64,000 bases of DNA from IMG/VR virus record IMGVR_UViG_3300046542_000227, positions 62,001-126,000 of that record; one strand, 5' to 3'. The stretch's first letter is position 1. Each line of letters begins with the position of its first letter. The position numbers and the translations under genes were made by a program. The notes under the pieces are model-generated. The model was not told where the DNA came from. It worked only from the letters and a program-made list of their open reading frames with translations, and made no database searches. This stretch comes from a virus. Of this stretch, positions 26,161 to 35,074 are shown one piece after another.

Positions 26161-26562
26161 ATGTTAATCGATCAAATTCTAATGCACATGGCTTTAGTAC
26201 GTGGTTTACGTCTGTGCCGTGTGAGTACGCAACGCTTCGATTTGAAGACTGCTTTAGATAGCGACAAGCCAGTGATCTTCTGGCACACCAGTAATGGTAT
26301 CGACTATCTGGGCTATGAACTGCTCACCACCGATCGGTTCAATAGTCATGTGCCATTCGGTCACTTGCACAGTAAGATCGAATGCTACCACGGTGGCTAT
26401 CGTGTCCACGGTATCTGTGGTAGCTTCTTTCTGGAATATGGAGGGGTGTTGGTAAAGGCTACCGAGATATGGCCAGTTGACTTAATCGCGTATCTCGGTG
26501 ATGGCTTGGTGGATCGTTACCGAGTTGGTATATCGATGGAGCACAAACAGGTGCCGCAATGA
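26161..26562 (+). CDS. Unknown protein, 133 aa
   Basis: First gene after the divergent promoter region. Contains VIFWHTSNGIDYLGYELL and CYHGGYRVHGICGSFFLEYGG; a His/Cys-rich centre may bind metal. ATGA overlap with the next gene. Function not recognised. Confidence 0.7.
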   Translation: MLIDQILMHMALVRGLRLCRVSTQRFDLKTALDSDKPVIFWHTSNGIDYLGYELLTTDRFNSHVPFGHLHSKIECYHGGYRVHGICGSFFLEYGGVLVKATEIWPVDLIAYLGDGLVDRYRVGISMEHKQVPQ

Positions 26563-27227
26563 ATGGGAAAGACTTCTTCGATCTAGCAGGACCATGGGCT
26601 GGCATTGGTAGCCGTGAGGCACCGATGCCGGTACAGGTTCTTATGACCCGTTACGCTCGTACCGTCTACGACTTAAAGATGGGTCCATTGCACAGTGGCG
26701 ACGCTATCGCTTCTGACTTTGCGTTCTGGGTAGGCGCACGGCTGTCCAAGAACTTCTTTGAGCTCGGCGCCAAGATCTTCCTTTATAAGAACGGCTATCA
26801 AAACCGTTGGCATGATGATCAACTGGGTTTCATTAACGTCAAGACCTTTGACCCTGAGATCCGTGCAGAAGCAGAAGAACTCGCCCGGGTAGCTCGTAAT
26901 GGTTTCTGGGGTTTGGGTGCTGGCGGTATTGGTTTGGTCTCACGTAACCCATTTCAGTTGCTGGATGTGGATCTAAAACACCCGGTGGCTAAATGTTTGT
27001 ATTGGGGTATCCCACAGGGCAAGACAGAGAAAGTCCGGGGTGGTACTAACGTCGGTCTGCAGATCGCCATTCGCTTTAACATTCCTCGGATGAATTTGTA
27101 CTATGAAGAAAACCAAGCGCTCCTTCAAACGTGGCTCGAAGAAAAAGAAACCGCAGAAGGATACCCGGCCGATCTTACTCGAATTATCGATTCCCGCCGA
27201 GACGACTATCCATACCCAGGCTTCTAA
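26559..27227 (+). CDS. DprA/SLOG-like Rossmann protein, 222 aa
   Basis: ATGA overlap with previous gene. N-terminal GIGSREAPMPV (residues 15-25), LHSGDAIASDFAFWVGA, a Phe-rich region and late GGTNVGLQIA, the pattern of the DprA/SLOG nucleotide-binding family (GSR...P, SGgA.G.D, GGT..A). Phage SLOG proteins may bind nucleotides or DNA; the exact role is unknown. Its 3' end overlaps the next gene. Confidence 0.65.
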   Translation: MNGKDFFDLAGPWAGIGSREAPMPVQVLMTRYARTVYDLKMGPLHSGDAIASDFAFWVGARLSKNFFELGAKIFLYKNGYQNRWHDDQLGFINVKTFDPEIRAEAEELARVARNGFWGLGAGGIGLVSRNPFQLLDVDLKHPVAKCLYWGIPQGKTEKVRGGTNVGLQIAIRFNIPRMNLYYEENQALLQTWLEEKETAEGYPADLTRIIDSRRDDYPYPGF

Positions 27228-27456
27228 GATCGAGCTGATCAAAACCCATGCCGACCAGATCGCTGGCGACATGTTGTTCACTCGGGACAATCTGGTTAAC
27301 TCGATTGATCCTGAACAAGTCTATACCGCCGAACAAGTCACTGACTATATTGACGAAGGCATTCAAGGCGTACTCGGGGTTCTGCACAAACAAGTAGAAC
27401 CTTGGAGCATGACCATTGACATCTGCCAATCCTATTTCGACAAGATCAATAACTGA
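27103..27456 (+). CDS. C-terminal FDDIN-family protein, 117 aa
   Basis: C-terminus SYFDKINN, a member of the shared C-terminal signature. The N-terminus (KKTKRSFKRGSKKKKPQKD) is strongly basic and comes from a 125-nt overlap with the SLOG gene in another frame. SD upstream of 27103 is weak, so a later start (for example MLFTRDNL near 27271) is possible. TAEQVTDYIDEGIQGVLGVL precedes the terminal motif, matching the Gly-x-Leu helix of other members. Confidence 0.6.
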   Translation: MKKTKRSFKRGSKKKKPQKDTRPILLELSIPAETTIHTQASKIELIKTHADQIAGDMLFTRDNLVNSIDPEQVYTAEQVTDYIDEGIQGVLGVLHKQVEPWSMTIDICQSYFDKINN

Positions 27457-27464
27457 GTGCGGAT

Positions 27465-27935
27465 ATGCAAAAGATCCCTAATCTCTCGGCGAGTCTATTT
27501 GCCAAGAGCTTCAGCAGCGGTATTGAAAAGAGCGTGTGTGAGTCGCTGAAGCGTTGCTACTCGATGTACGAAGTGCTGGACTTGGAAGCCCTCGTGCACA
27601 AGTCCACCACCCCACGCGAACATAAACCATTGCCCAACGGCATGGCTCCAGTGTTGGTAGTATTATCTATCCGTGATACCCTGGTACCGACGGTGCGTAA
27701 GTTCATCGATCGAGTGCTGCAGCTGCACGGGTTGGCTAAACAAGGTCCTTTGGATATGGCCACCGCAGAGCCAATGGTAACTGAGCTCTGCAAAGAGGCT
27801 GGTTACGAGGTGCGCTTCGTGGATATCCCGATCCACTTCCACATGCATGAAGTGATCTGTGAGATCCAAAAGACCAGGGTGATTGCCGGGGTGACGGTAA
27901 GCGAGGTGGATAATGTTGCCAGTGCAGCACTTTAA
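27465..27935 (+). CDS. Unknown protein, 156 aa
   Basis: ATG 8 nt after the previous stop. Alpha/beta protein with APVLVVLSIRDTLVPTVRKFIDRVL and IPIHFHMHEVI; three Cys. Overlaps the next gene by 23 nt. Function unknown. Confidence 0.65.
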   Translation: MQKIPNLSASLFAKSFSSGIEKSVCESLKRCYSMYEVLDLEALVHKSTTPREHKPLPNGMAPVLVVLSIRDTLVPTVRKFIDRVLQLHGLAKQGPLDMATAEPMVTELCKEAGYEVRFVDIPIHFHMHEVICEIQKTRVIAGVTVSEVDNVASAAL

Positions 27936-28410
27936 AGCAATGCAAGGACAAAAGCGAGAGCAGCGGCTGGCGCAGTTGGCTTCATATTGCCCTAGTGCAA
28001 CGATCATGAAACTGGCTGATCTCGTACGACGGGGAACCACCGGTACTCGGGTGTGCCAATATCCTGACCGTACTCGGCCTGCGTTGTTCTACTTCACTGA
28101 AGACCTCGAACCCGGTGAAGCACTGTTGCATCTGCTACGTGAGTTCAACGTACAGAACGGACACGGGGCAATCAGCGAATCCAACTACGAGGAGCACGTT
28201 ACTCGCTTCTTTGAAACCTTTACGTCATTGGGTTGGGAAATCTACTATGGCGGGTGCTATGAGGCACAGAGTATTTACGAGCAGGTTTTAAAACACGAAC
28301 TGGACCGTGGCCGCGTCGTTGGCATTGCATGGTCAGCATTAGAGGATGATGGTGATGTCCACAGTAGCTATCGAACACCGCTTGAAAGAAACAGTAGCGA
28401 CACCAACTGA
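27913..28410 (+). CDS. Unknown protein, 165 aa
   Basis: GAGGTGG SD within the preceding gene. Contains a charged N-terminus (GQKREQRLAQLASYCPSATIMKLADLVRRG), PGEALLHLLREFNVQNG and GWEIYYGGCYEAQSIYEQVLKHEL. Overlaps the next gene by about 55 nt. Function not recognised. Confidence 0.6.
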   Translation: MLPVQHFKAMQGQKREQRLAQLASYCPSATIMKLADLVRRGTTGTRVCQYPDRTRPALFYFTEDLEPGEALLHLLREFNVQNGHGAISESNYEEHVTRFFETFTSLGWEIYYGGCYEAQSIYEQVLKHELDRGRVVGIAWSALEDDGDVHSSYRTPLERNSSDTN

Positions 28411-29053
28411 TCTGCTGAAGGCGTTGCATGTTGATCATCCGTACTACATGTGGGATGACGAGATGACCCGTTACGATGGTATCGGTGCATTCCTCGAATA
28501 CTGGCGCGCCTACGACATCGATCTCAACCGGGTTATCCGTTGGGATATTCATGCGGTATCGGAGAACTACCCCGATGCCAGTGAGATGACTGAGGAGGAC
28601 ATCAAGTACTACGGTCCACATGGTTCGCAGTATGCCGATATCTACTTCTTGGCTCCGCGTAAGGGTAACTTGTTTACTCACCGGATTCAGAACCTTAAGC
28701 CCGGCGACACCCCACGGTTGTTTACGTTCCTTAAGCGTCACTGGGAACACACCAAGCTGTTGTGGGAACCACTACCCAACCTAGAGTACTGTCCGCCTAC
28801 CACGCCGCGCAGTCGCTTCTTGGATGAGGTCCAAGCGATTACCGATCGTCGTCTGGAGATGGAGCCTAATGTCGCACGGCATATCACTGACTACGTACAT
28901 GAACGGGTCAAGGGCGCCGTGGGCGATGTACTGAGTCTGGTGGACCGTGGGTACCTGTTGTTCGAGAAACCCAAGTCGGAAGATCAACCACTCGACATTA
29001 ATCTCAGCATCGCTGGTGAGCTGGGCAACCTATTCAACGAGATCAACTCATGA
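28355..29053 (+). CDS. C-terminal FDDIN-family protein, 232 aa
   Basis: ATGs at 28346, 28349 and 28355 are all possible; SD TAGAGG fits 28355 best. N-terminus acidic/aromatic (PYYMWDDEMTRYDGIGAFLEYWRAYD). C-terminus reads SIAGELGNLFNEINS after VKGAVGDVLSLVDRGYLLFEKP, closely matching the GYxLLx...AG[DE]L...[IV]N pattern of the family. ATGA overlap with the next gene. Confidence 0.75.
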   Translation: MSTVAIEHRLKETVATPTDLLKALHVDHPYYMWDDEMTRYDGIGAFLEYWRAYDIDLNRVIRWDIHAVSENYPDASEMTEEDIKYYGPHGSQYADIYFLAPRKGNLFTHRIQNLKPGDTPRLFTFLKRHWEHTKLLWEPLPNLEYCPPTTPRSRFLDEVQAITDRRLEMEPNVARHITDYVHERVKGAVGDVLSLVDRGYLLFEKPKSEDQPLDINLSIAGELGNLFNEINS

Positions 29054-29655
29054 ACCCACCCATCAAACTCCCGCAACTTGAACACGTCGTGGCTATGATC
29101 CATGCGTTGGTTGAGTACGACGCTGTCATACGCGACCTCGGTTGGGTTGATCCCAACCAAGAGTTCGATGGTCGTGATCTGTTGACGATCTACATGCGTC
29201 GTATGGGTGGGTTGTTCGGTGGTGTCACCGTAGTCCCCGCACTGGTCGCCCTGGATGGACTGCATACCGATCCACTGTTGACCACCGTAGCTGACACCTT
29301 TGTCTTAACGCGTATTGGGGAAGACATTGATCAGGTACTGATCGATACGTACGCTATTCTTCGCGCTGGGTTTCTGGAGCGGTCTATTACTCAAGAGACC
29401 GACGAGAGTCGGCTGTCGTACTGGCTACAGGTAGACCGAAAGCTTAACCAGCACATCCGCAAATACATGAACCGTCGTGCATTCCTCGGTCAGAATGATG
29501 AGTGGCTGCACACTAAGCTGCGGGAACAAGCCGCTAGCGTCGATCACCGTCGTGATTTCTTTAACCAATGGACCGCCAGTGACGAAGGCCGGGTATTCAA
29601 ACCCGAAGACCTACCTAACCTGTGTCCTGAACTCCCTTACAAGGAAAGACCTTAA
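29050..29655 (+). CDS. Unknown protein, 201 aa
   Basis: Starts at the ATGA overlap. Helical throughout with IHALVEYDAVIRDLGWVDPNQ, a hydrophobic GGLFGGVTVVPALVALDGL region and basic RKLNQHIRKYMNRRAFLG. Directly upstream of and possibly coupled to dCTP deaminase. No family recognised. Confidence 0.7.
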   Translation: MNPPIKLPQLEHVVAMIHALVEYDAVIRDLGWVDPNQEFDGRDLLTIYMRRMGGLFGGVTVVPALVALDGLHTDPLLTTVADTFVLTRIGEDIDQVLIDTYAILRAGFLERSITQETDESRLSYWLQVDRKLNQHIRKYMNRRAFLGQNDEWLHTKLREQAASVDHRRDFFNQWTASDEGRVFKPEDLPNLCPELPYKERP

Positions 29656-30399
29656 ATGTCGATTATGAATGACGAGTGGATCATCACTCAATCTACACCA
29701 CCTACCCACCTGGTCTTCCACGCAGAACCAGGTCGTCAGAACGCACCGGCTTGGCTGGGTATTACCCACTCCGAAGATCAGCTCAAGGGTTGGGTTGCTC
29801 GTAACCATGCGATGGTCATGACTGACCGTGTACTTAAAGAAGAACTCGAATGGGAACCGATGATCACCCCATTCGAAGCTAAGCTGGTTCGTCAGGTCGA
29901 GGAGAAGAAAGTTATCTCCTACGGCGTGTCGAGCTATGGCTACGACGTAACGCTGGCTGAAGAGTTCAAGATCTTCACCAACGCTAATGGTGGCATCATC
30001 GATCCTAAGCGTTTCGATGAAGACCTGCTGTTAATCGACGGTACTGTACGTACTGACGAATGGGGTGATCGCTATGTGATCCTGCCCCCGAACAGCTACC
30101 TGCTCGGTCGTACCAACGAGTACTTCATCATCCCTCGTGATGTGATGGTGGTGTGTTTGGGCAAATCGACCTATGCCCGTACTGGCGCCATCGTTAACGT
30201 AACGCCAATCGAAGCGGACTTCCGCGGTAACGTGGTGATCGAGATTTCTAACTCGACTACCCTGCCGATGAAGATCTACGCCAACGAAGGTATCTCGCAG
30301 TTCCTGTTCTTCAAAGGTAACGCCCCGTGCCGCGTCTCTTACGCTGACCGTGGTGGCAAGTACCAAAACCAAACGGGTATCACTCACGCTAAGGTGTAA
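29656..30399 (+). CDS. dcd: dCTP deaminase, 247 aa
   Basis: Core domain from residue 66: [11 protein letters not shown] (88-98), [15 protein letters not shown] and [10 protein letters not shown] (169-189), [12 protein letters not shown] (194-205), then [11 protein letters not shown] (234-244), which are the conserved blocks of the Dcd/DUT trimer family. Converts dCTP to dUTP (and, in bifunctional forms, to dUMP), feeding thymidylate synthase encoded at 35562 and thymidylate kinase at 9715. N-terminal 60 residues form an unusual extension. SD is weak but the stop-start junction is tight. Confidence 0.85.
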   Translation: MSIMNDEWIITQSTPPTHLVFHAEPGRQNAPAWLGITHSEDQLKGWVARNHAMVMTDRVLKEELEWEPMITPFEAKLVRQVEEKKVISYGVSSYGYDVTLAEEFKIFTNANGGIIDPKRFDEDLLLIDGTVRTDEWGDRYVILPPNSYLLGRTNEYFIIPRDVMVVCLGKSTYARTGAIVNVTPIEADFRGNVVIEISNSTTLPMKIYANEGISQFLFFKGNAPCRVSYADRGGKYQNQTGITHAKV

Positions 30400-30400
30400 C

Positions 30401-30751
30401 ATGAGCGAAGAAACCGTAAGGCTTGAAAACCTTAAAGAGATCCTCGAATACGTCATCGTGCGTAACGTCGGGATGGGTCAGGATCTTACCGAGCGTATCT
30501 TGCGTCGTTGTGACGAACTACGGGCTAAGTATCCTGAAGATACCAAGTTCGGTTTTGTGTTGTCCAATGACCACTCGCTGGTTAACCTGCCAGAAAGTGG
30601 TGCGCGTCCGGCTAGCGAACAACTGTACTTCCACTGCTTCACACTGGGGCCTGATGGTCGTACCAGTACTGAAGTCAACACGTTCTATCTGGTCAGCTTT
30701 AAGCTGGGTATGATCGACGATCAAACTAACAACATCTATACGGTGCATTAA
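30401..30751 (+). CDS. Unknown protein, 116 aa
   Basis: AAGGTG SD and ATG right after the dcd stop. Helical N-terminal half (LENLKEILEYVIVRNVGMGQDLTERILRRCDELR), then a beta-rich part (LYFHCFTLGPDGRTSTEVNTFYLVSFKL). Part of the dcd operon. Function unknown. Confidence 0.7.
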   Translation: MSEETVRLENLKEILEYVIVRNVGMGQDLTERILRRCDELRAKYPEDTKFGFVLSNDHSLVNLPESGARPASEQLYFHCFTLGPDGRTSTEVNTFYLVSFKLGMIDDQTNNIYTVH

Positions 30752-30759
30752 GGAATACC

Positions 30760-31743
30760 ATGACTGAATATGTAGTGCTGTATCACCGTGGTTGTAATGA
30801 TGGGATTGCAGCAGCATGGGCTACCCGCAATGCACTGGGTGACGAAGCGATTTATATCTCTCACCAATACGGTGACCCACTGCCGGCTGCTGTAGATGGT
30901 CGTCACTTGATCTTGGTAGACCTGAGCCTGACCAAGGCACAGATCGCTGAGGTCTGGCCTGACCGGGTTAAGTCGGTGATGATCATCGACCACCACAAGT
31001 CGGCACTGGAGGAACTGGTTGACGTTCCTTCGATCCACACCTTTGCTGTTTATAAGGAAGCGCTGAAGAGTGATCGTCCTGGGGTGTACAAGTCGTTCGA
31101 CATGGGTCGTGCTGGAGCTGTGTTGGCGTGGGCGTTCTTCAACAACATCAACGTTGAGACCGAGCCGTACGAAGAATGGCAAGATCGCATGCCTGAGGTT
31201 CTGGTCTTCATTGAGGACTATGATCTCTGGCGTCATCGCTACCCGGAGTCCAAGGCGGTTAATGCTTGGTTGATCAACGGTGGTTTGTTGATGGACCGTG
31301 TTGGTCAGATGATCGATTCACATGGGCAGATCCATGAAGACGTGTTGTCGATCGGCAATGCCATGCTGGCGTATGACGAGAACATCGCCAAATCGGTGAT
31401 CGCTAACTACGTGGAAGAATATCCGTACGGCACTGGCAAGATCGCTATGGTCAATGCCCCGCATCACCTGCGCAACATTATCGGTGATCTGCTGTCGTCG
31501 AAGTATGTCTTCGTGGTTTGCTACACCCGTCGTAAAAAGAAGACGGTGTTCAGCCTGCGTTCCAATGGCTTCGACACTTCGGCAATCTCTACGCGTCATG
31601 GTGGTGGTGGTCATGCGAAGTCTTCTTCGTTCACCATCCCTAACGGCCCTAATCAGAACCTGCTGGCGCTGATGGTCAAACCAACATTCATGGCTCGTCT
31701 GCGCATGGCGTGGATGGTCCTGTTCCCGAAGAAGGTGAAATGA
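30760..31743 (+). CDS. DHH-family phosphoesterase (nanoRNase-like), 327 aa
   Basis: DHH motifs: HRGCNDGIAAAW (9-20; CxDG motif), VDLSL (about 51-55), IDHHKS (about 76-81) and the C-terminal DHHA1 loop GGGGHAKSSSF (about 281-291). A metal-dependent phosphoesterase related to NrnA/RecJ; likely hydrolyses short oligonucleotides or nucleotide messengers. Degradation of cyclic dinucleotides or oligonucleotide signals by DHH enzymes is a possible counter-defence role, which I only infer. Confidence 0.8.
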   Translation: MTEYVVLYHRGCNDGIAAAWATRNALGDEAIYISHQYGDPLPAAVDGRHLILVDLSLTKAQIAEVWPDRVKSVMIIDHHKSALEELVDVPSIHTFAVYKEALKSDRPGVYKSFDMGRAGAVLAWAFFNNINVETEPYEEWQDRMPEVLVFIEDYDLWRHRYPESKAVNAWLINGGLLMDRVGQMIDSHGQIHEDVLSIGNAMLAYDENIAKSVIANYVEEYPYGTGKIAMVNAPHHLRNIIGDLLSSKYVFVVCYTRRKKKTVFSLRSNGFDTSAISTRHGGGGHAKSSSFTIPNGPNQNLLALMVKPTFMARLRMAWMVLFPKKVK

Positions 31744-31943
31744 TGCGACAAGCACCTGGTCAATTCAATGCTACCCAGTTGATCCGTAATGGCTGGCCTG
31801 CCAGTCGTGAGATTGACGTCGAAGGACAGAAGGTTGTAGTGCCCGGTCGTCCACTGGGGCTGGATACCATCCCTAACCGCTTCAAGCAAGCCTGGGCGGT
31901 GTTTACCGGTAAAGCTGACGCTCTGTACTGGGACGGTCAGTAA
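31740..31943 (+). CDS. Small phage protein with FTGKADAL motif, 67 aa
   Basis: Two ATGs (31740, 31743) overlap the stop of the DHH gene. Sequence RFKQAWAVFTGKADALYWDGQ at the C-terminus resembles a short motif common in many phage small proteins, of unknown role. Terminator follows. Confidence 0.6.
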   Translation: MMRQAPGQFNATQLIRNGWPASREIDVEGQKVVVPGRPLGLDTIPNRFKQAWAVFTGKADALYWDGQ

Positions 31944-31945
31944 AC

Positions 31946-31978
31946 GGCATAAGGGGCTCCTGCGGGAGCCCTGACTTT
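31946..31978 (+). terminator. Terminator with GGCATAA arm
   Basis: GGCATAAG then GGGCTCC-TGCG-GGAGCCC stem and TTTATTCCC. Confidence 0.75.
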
Positions 31979-31997
31979 ATTCCCAGTTGTGTAGAGG

Positions 31998-32007
31998 CCT
32001 ATATCAC
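31998..32007 (+). promoter_or_regulatory. CCTATATCAC promoter-like box
   Basis: Recurring box 85 nt before the gene at 32092, right after a terminator. Confidence 0.6.
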
Positions 32008-32091
32008 CAGAGTGTATTAATAGAAACACCTACAGTCACACGCGGCGTAGTCGCAAACACCCTCCTATCTACAGCAATAAGGATTTACCCA

Positions 32092-32478
32092 ATGATCGCA
32101 CGTTACGAAAACGACAGTGTCTTCTTCAAACTGAACGGTGAAAAGGAAGACCTGCGTCTTGACCTGCACCCACGTAAGGCTGCACTGGATCTTGACTTGG
32201 TTATTACCGCGGTGGTGATCTCCAACCTCGAAGATGAAACCAGTGACATCCAGCATGGCCACTTCCGTGCCAACCTGTTGCAAGACGACGGCACCTGGAA
32301 AGAAATGCATGGCAACGATTTCACCTACGAATTTCAGCGTAAGCTGCAGCCGCTGTTGGAACAGGCCGGGCGTGAAACCTCGGGTGATATGCCCTGCATG
32401 ATGCACAGTGAGTTCAAGTACGCTCACATCCCACTACATCACTCGCGCATGTTGCACGCTGACCTGTTCAAAGACTGA
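32092..32478 (+). CDS. Unknown protein, 128 aa
   Basis: The frame is open further upstream but the ATG at 32092 has AAGGA nine bases before it and follows the promoter box. Protein of mixed charge with several His and Met (CMMHSEFKYAHIPLHHSRM) near the C-terminus, a possible metal site. Monocistronic between promoter box and terminator. Confidence 0.7.
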   Translation: MIARYENDSVFFKLNGEKEDLRLDLHPRKAALDLDLVITAVVISNLEDETSDIQHGHFRANLLQDDGTWKEMHGNDFTYEFQRKLQPLLEQAGRETSGDMPCMMHSEFKYAHIPLHHSRMLHADLFKD

Positions 32479-32487
32479 TCATCAACC

Positions 32488-32512
32488 GGTACGGGGTTCG
32501 CCCCGTACCACT
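32488..32512 (+). terminator. Hairpin terminator
   Basis: GGTACGGGG-TTCG-CCCCGTACC perfect 9-bp stem then ACTTTAGG. Confidence 0.7.
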
Positions 32513-32525
32513 TTAGGAGTAGGAC

Positions 32526-33281
32526 ATGAAAGGCACTCTCTTTGGCTGGTTACGTACATCGCCACCACTTGTTGCAGCTACATCGATCCGTACCCGCATC
32601 CGTGAGCTGGTCGAACGCCAAGGCTTTGCCCGTGTCGAGATTCGCCACACCACTGGGGCGAAGTTGAACGAATTGGTTTATGTATTGGCGATCGATGATA
32701 CCTCGATCAATGGCCACAGTATCCCAGCCATGATCAGTCCAGAAGTGGGCCGTCGTGTATGGCGCTTTGAACACATCGAATTGAACAGTGCGTTAGATCC
32801 AGGTGGTTTCCCGTTGGTTAACGATACGCTACCGGGTCCATTAGAACAGCACATGCAGTATCTAGCACGTGAGCTCCAGTACGACGAGCGTTACTGCATC
32901 TACGAATCCAGGTTCGGTGAACGCTTCTATGTTAATGGTGGCTTTAATAACCACAAGGCTGGCTTCACCGCACTTAAGCTTTACCCAACAGAATACAATC
33001 CGAACGGTAACTGCGCCTCCTTCTTTGACTACGTGCTAACGCCGTTCTATGAAGGTAAGTTCATTCTGGATGGGGTCTCTGAACCTATCCCTAACTTCAT
33101 CTACTACGACTGGATGGGTAACCGGGTCCGTGATAAGTCCCACATCAAAGCGAAGCAGATGCTAGCGCGTGGTACCGCTGTCGAAACCCTCGAAAGCATG
33201 CTTGAAGTACAGCGGACACAAACCCGCAATATGGAACACCTCCTCAACAAACTGAAACAGGCGCAGATCGATGTACACTGA
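32526..33281 (+). CDS. Unknown protein, 251 aa
   Basis: TTTAGGAGTAGGAC then ATG. Soluble; contains RIRELVERQGFARVEIRH, DDTSINGHSIPAMISP and a C-terminal coiled-coil-like region ETLESMLEVQRTQTRNMEH. Overlaps the next gene by 11 nt. No family recognised. Confidence 0.7.
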   Translation: MKGTLFGWLRTSPPLVAATSIRTRIRELVERQGFARVEIRHTTGAKLNELVYVLAIDDTSINGHSIPAMISPEVGRRVWRFEHIELNSALDPGGFPLVNDTLPGPLEQHMQYLARELQYDERYCIYESRFGERFYVNGGFNNHKAGFTALKLYPTEYNPNGNCASFFDYVLTPFYEGKFILDGVSEPIPNFIYYDWMGNRVRDKSHIKAKQMLARGTAVETLESMLEVQRTQTRNMEHLLNKLKQAQIDVH

Positions 33282-33750
33282 TAACATCACCATTTGGCTC
33301 GGTCTTCTACTTGTAGCTAATCAACCGAACAAAGTTGTCAAAGAGCAAGTCAAGCACCTGATGCGTAATGCCCACCCCGGTGCTCGGGATGGTGTCCTTA
33401 GCCGTATTCTTAAATCACGGCTGATGGGCAAAGAGATCGTCAAGGCCGTACAAGAACTTGATGGTCCTGATCAAGAGATCAAAAGCTACCTGCGTGACGG
33501 TAAGGATGGTTTCGTCCAGATCGTCTACGGTGGTATGCCAGTGTTGTTCCCGATTGATGTTGCTTACGGGGATGACAAAGATAAGGCGTGGATGCTGAAG
33601 AACGAGAGCGCTGTTATGTTGGCGGTGGCTCAGGTATTGCGGGAGCGTTTGGAAGTACCGCAAATGACTGCACGTGTGTTCTTGTTCTCTGAAGCCGGGT
33701 GGTCTGGTAACAGTGAAATCGTTACTGTAATGAAGCCACCCAAGGCGTAG
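33271..33750 (+). CDS. Unknown protein, 159 aa
   Basis: Overlaps the previous gene. Hydrophobic N-terminus (NITIWLGLLLVANQP) that could be an N-terminal amphipathic or weak signal segment, then basic helices (VKEQVKHLMRNAHPGARDGVLSRILKSRL) and YGGMPVLFPIDVAYG. Function unknown. Confidence 0.65.
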   Translation: MYTDNITIWLGLLLVANQPNKVVKEQVKHLMRNAHPGARDGVLSRILKSRLMGKEIVKAVQELDGPDQEIKSYLRDGKDGFVQIVYGGMPVLFPIDVAYGDDKDKAWMLKNESAVMLAVAQVLRERLEVPQMTARVFLFSEAGWSGNSEIVTVMKPPKA

Positions 33751-33803
33751 AGTTTTACTAGGTTTGGGTATTATTTGTTATTACCCAACCAAAGGAAGAC
33801 TTC

Positions 33804-34529
33804 ATGTCTCACAAAGAACACATTCTGGCGTTCATCGGTTCTGAACTCACCGTGATCCGCTCTAACGGTGAGGGCACGCCAGAAGCTTTCCGTCACAATG
33901 CTTTTACCCCACGTAGCGATTACGTCGACAACGTTCTGTTCAACCACATGCAGTACGCGACCGAGATCACTTGGCGCGATACCGCTGAGTTCTGGCCAGA
34001 AACCGCTAACCCACTGGTCGACAGCCCAGCACGTCACCGTCAGATCCTGCCGTATGCCCCACTGACCCAGATCGCTGAAGGCATCAAGCGTTACGCTGTA
34101 TACCAGCGCGTTAAAGGCATCGGTGAATCGCGTCTGCTGCGTGGTCACTCCATCGGCTTCGGCGGTCACCTGACCGGCAAGTATGCACAGTACGACGACC
34201 ACGGCGGTATCGTGTTCCAGACCAGTGTACATGCTGGCCTGAAAGCTGAGATGGGTGAAGAGTGCCACGTCGATATCGACGCGCCAGGTGTTCAGGTAAT
34301 CCCGTGGGGTTATATCAACTCGGTCATGTCGCCAGTTGATGCCCTGCACTTCTCTTACGTCATCGAAGTTCAAGTTCCCGCTGACTACCCTGTACTGGTT
34401 AACGAGAAAGGCCTGAACTTCAAAGGTTTCTTCACCAAAGAAGAGATCATCCAGATGCATGAAGAACTGCCAAAAGAGATCGGCTTCGAAAGCTGGTCGC
34501 GCATGCTGATCGAACACGGCCTGCAGTAA
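33804..34529 (+). CDS. Nudix-like hydrolase candidate, 241 aa
   Basis: SD AAAGGAAGACTTC. Middle region shows GHSIGFGGHLTGK (115-127) followed by GLKAEMGEEC (145-154), similar to the Nudix signature G.GG....E.......REU.EE but with the first Glu and the Arg apparently replaced. If real, it would hydrolyse nucleoside diphosphate-linked substrates; degenerate motif may mean lost activity. The codon pattern indicates strong expression. Confidence 0.5.
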   Translation: MSHKEHILAFIGSELTVIRSNGEGTPEAFRHNAFTPRSDYVDNVLFNHMQYATEITWRDTAEFWPETANPLVDSPARHRQILPYAPLTQIAEGIKRYAVYQRVKGIGESRLLRGHSIGFGGHLTGKYAQYDDHGGIVFQTSVHAGLKAEMGEECHVDIDAPGVQVIPWGYINSVMSPVDALHFSYVIEVQVPADYPVLVNEKGLNFKGFFTKEEIIQMHEELPKEIGFESWSRMLIEHGLQ

Positions 34530-34603
34530 TACCCCAAAGATCAGAGCTGGGGCAACTCAGCTCTCTTCTGCCCTCTATCTCGAATGCTAGGAGTACCTGT
34601 AAC

Positions 34604-35068
34604 ATGGATTTTAAGCAATACAACCGTAAAGTCATGGATCACTTGATGGGCCTGCTCGAAGCATCCGAGATGGACCATTGGAACATGATCTTCGATCCGG
34701 CACACCTCGACCCGCAACAAGGCTTGCACAAGTACGCACAGCCCGATGGCATGCTGGTGTTGAACTTCAATCCGATGGCCTGCCGTGAGTTTCATTTGGG
34801 TGAAGAACACATCACATGCAACATGTCTCTGCGGGGGCATAAGACTCACCTCGTACTGCCGTTCTATGCGGTGCGTGGTATTCAACTCGAAATCCAAGGC
34901 GTGCCAATTGTAGTCCCGGCGGACATGGCTGTCCTTATTATCGACCAAGGCGTTGCTCCTGATCAGGAGCGTCGTGCTGAACCAGAGCCGATGCCATTGA
35001 CTGGCGTCGCTGGTAAAGTAGTTCCCCTGTTTGGCAACCGTAACCCATCCTCAACGAAAGAGTCCTAG
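34604..35068 (+). CDS. SspB-like ClpXP adaptor, 154 aa
   Basis: AGGAGTACC then ATG. Residues 46-105 match the SspB core by eye: DGMLVLNFNPMA (48-59), FHLGEEHITCNMSLRG (63-78), LVLPFYAVRGIQLE (83-96), which line up with the E. coli order DG-IVLN-APRA, LANDEVRFNARFGG and SVPLAAVLAI. A linker rich in Pro/Glu/Arg follows and the C-terminus GKVVPLFGNR resembles the ClpX-contact tail. SspB delivers ssrA-tagged and some other proteins to ClpXP. Placed between a Nudix-like gene and an HNH/thyA pair. Fit is by motif; structure would settle it. Confidence 0.72.
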   Translation: MDFKQYNRKVMDHLMGLLEASEMDHWNMIFDPAHLDPQQGLHKYAQPDGMLVLNFNPMACREFHLGEEHITCNMSLRGHKTHLVLPFYAVRGIQLEIQGVPIVVPADMAVLIIDQGVAPDQERRAEPEPMPLTGVAGKVVPLFGNRNPSSTKES

Positions 35069-35074
35069 TCGTTT

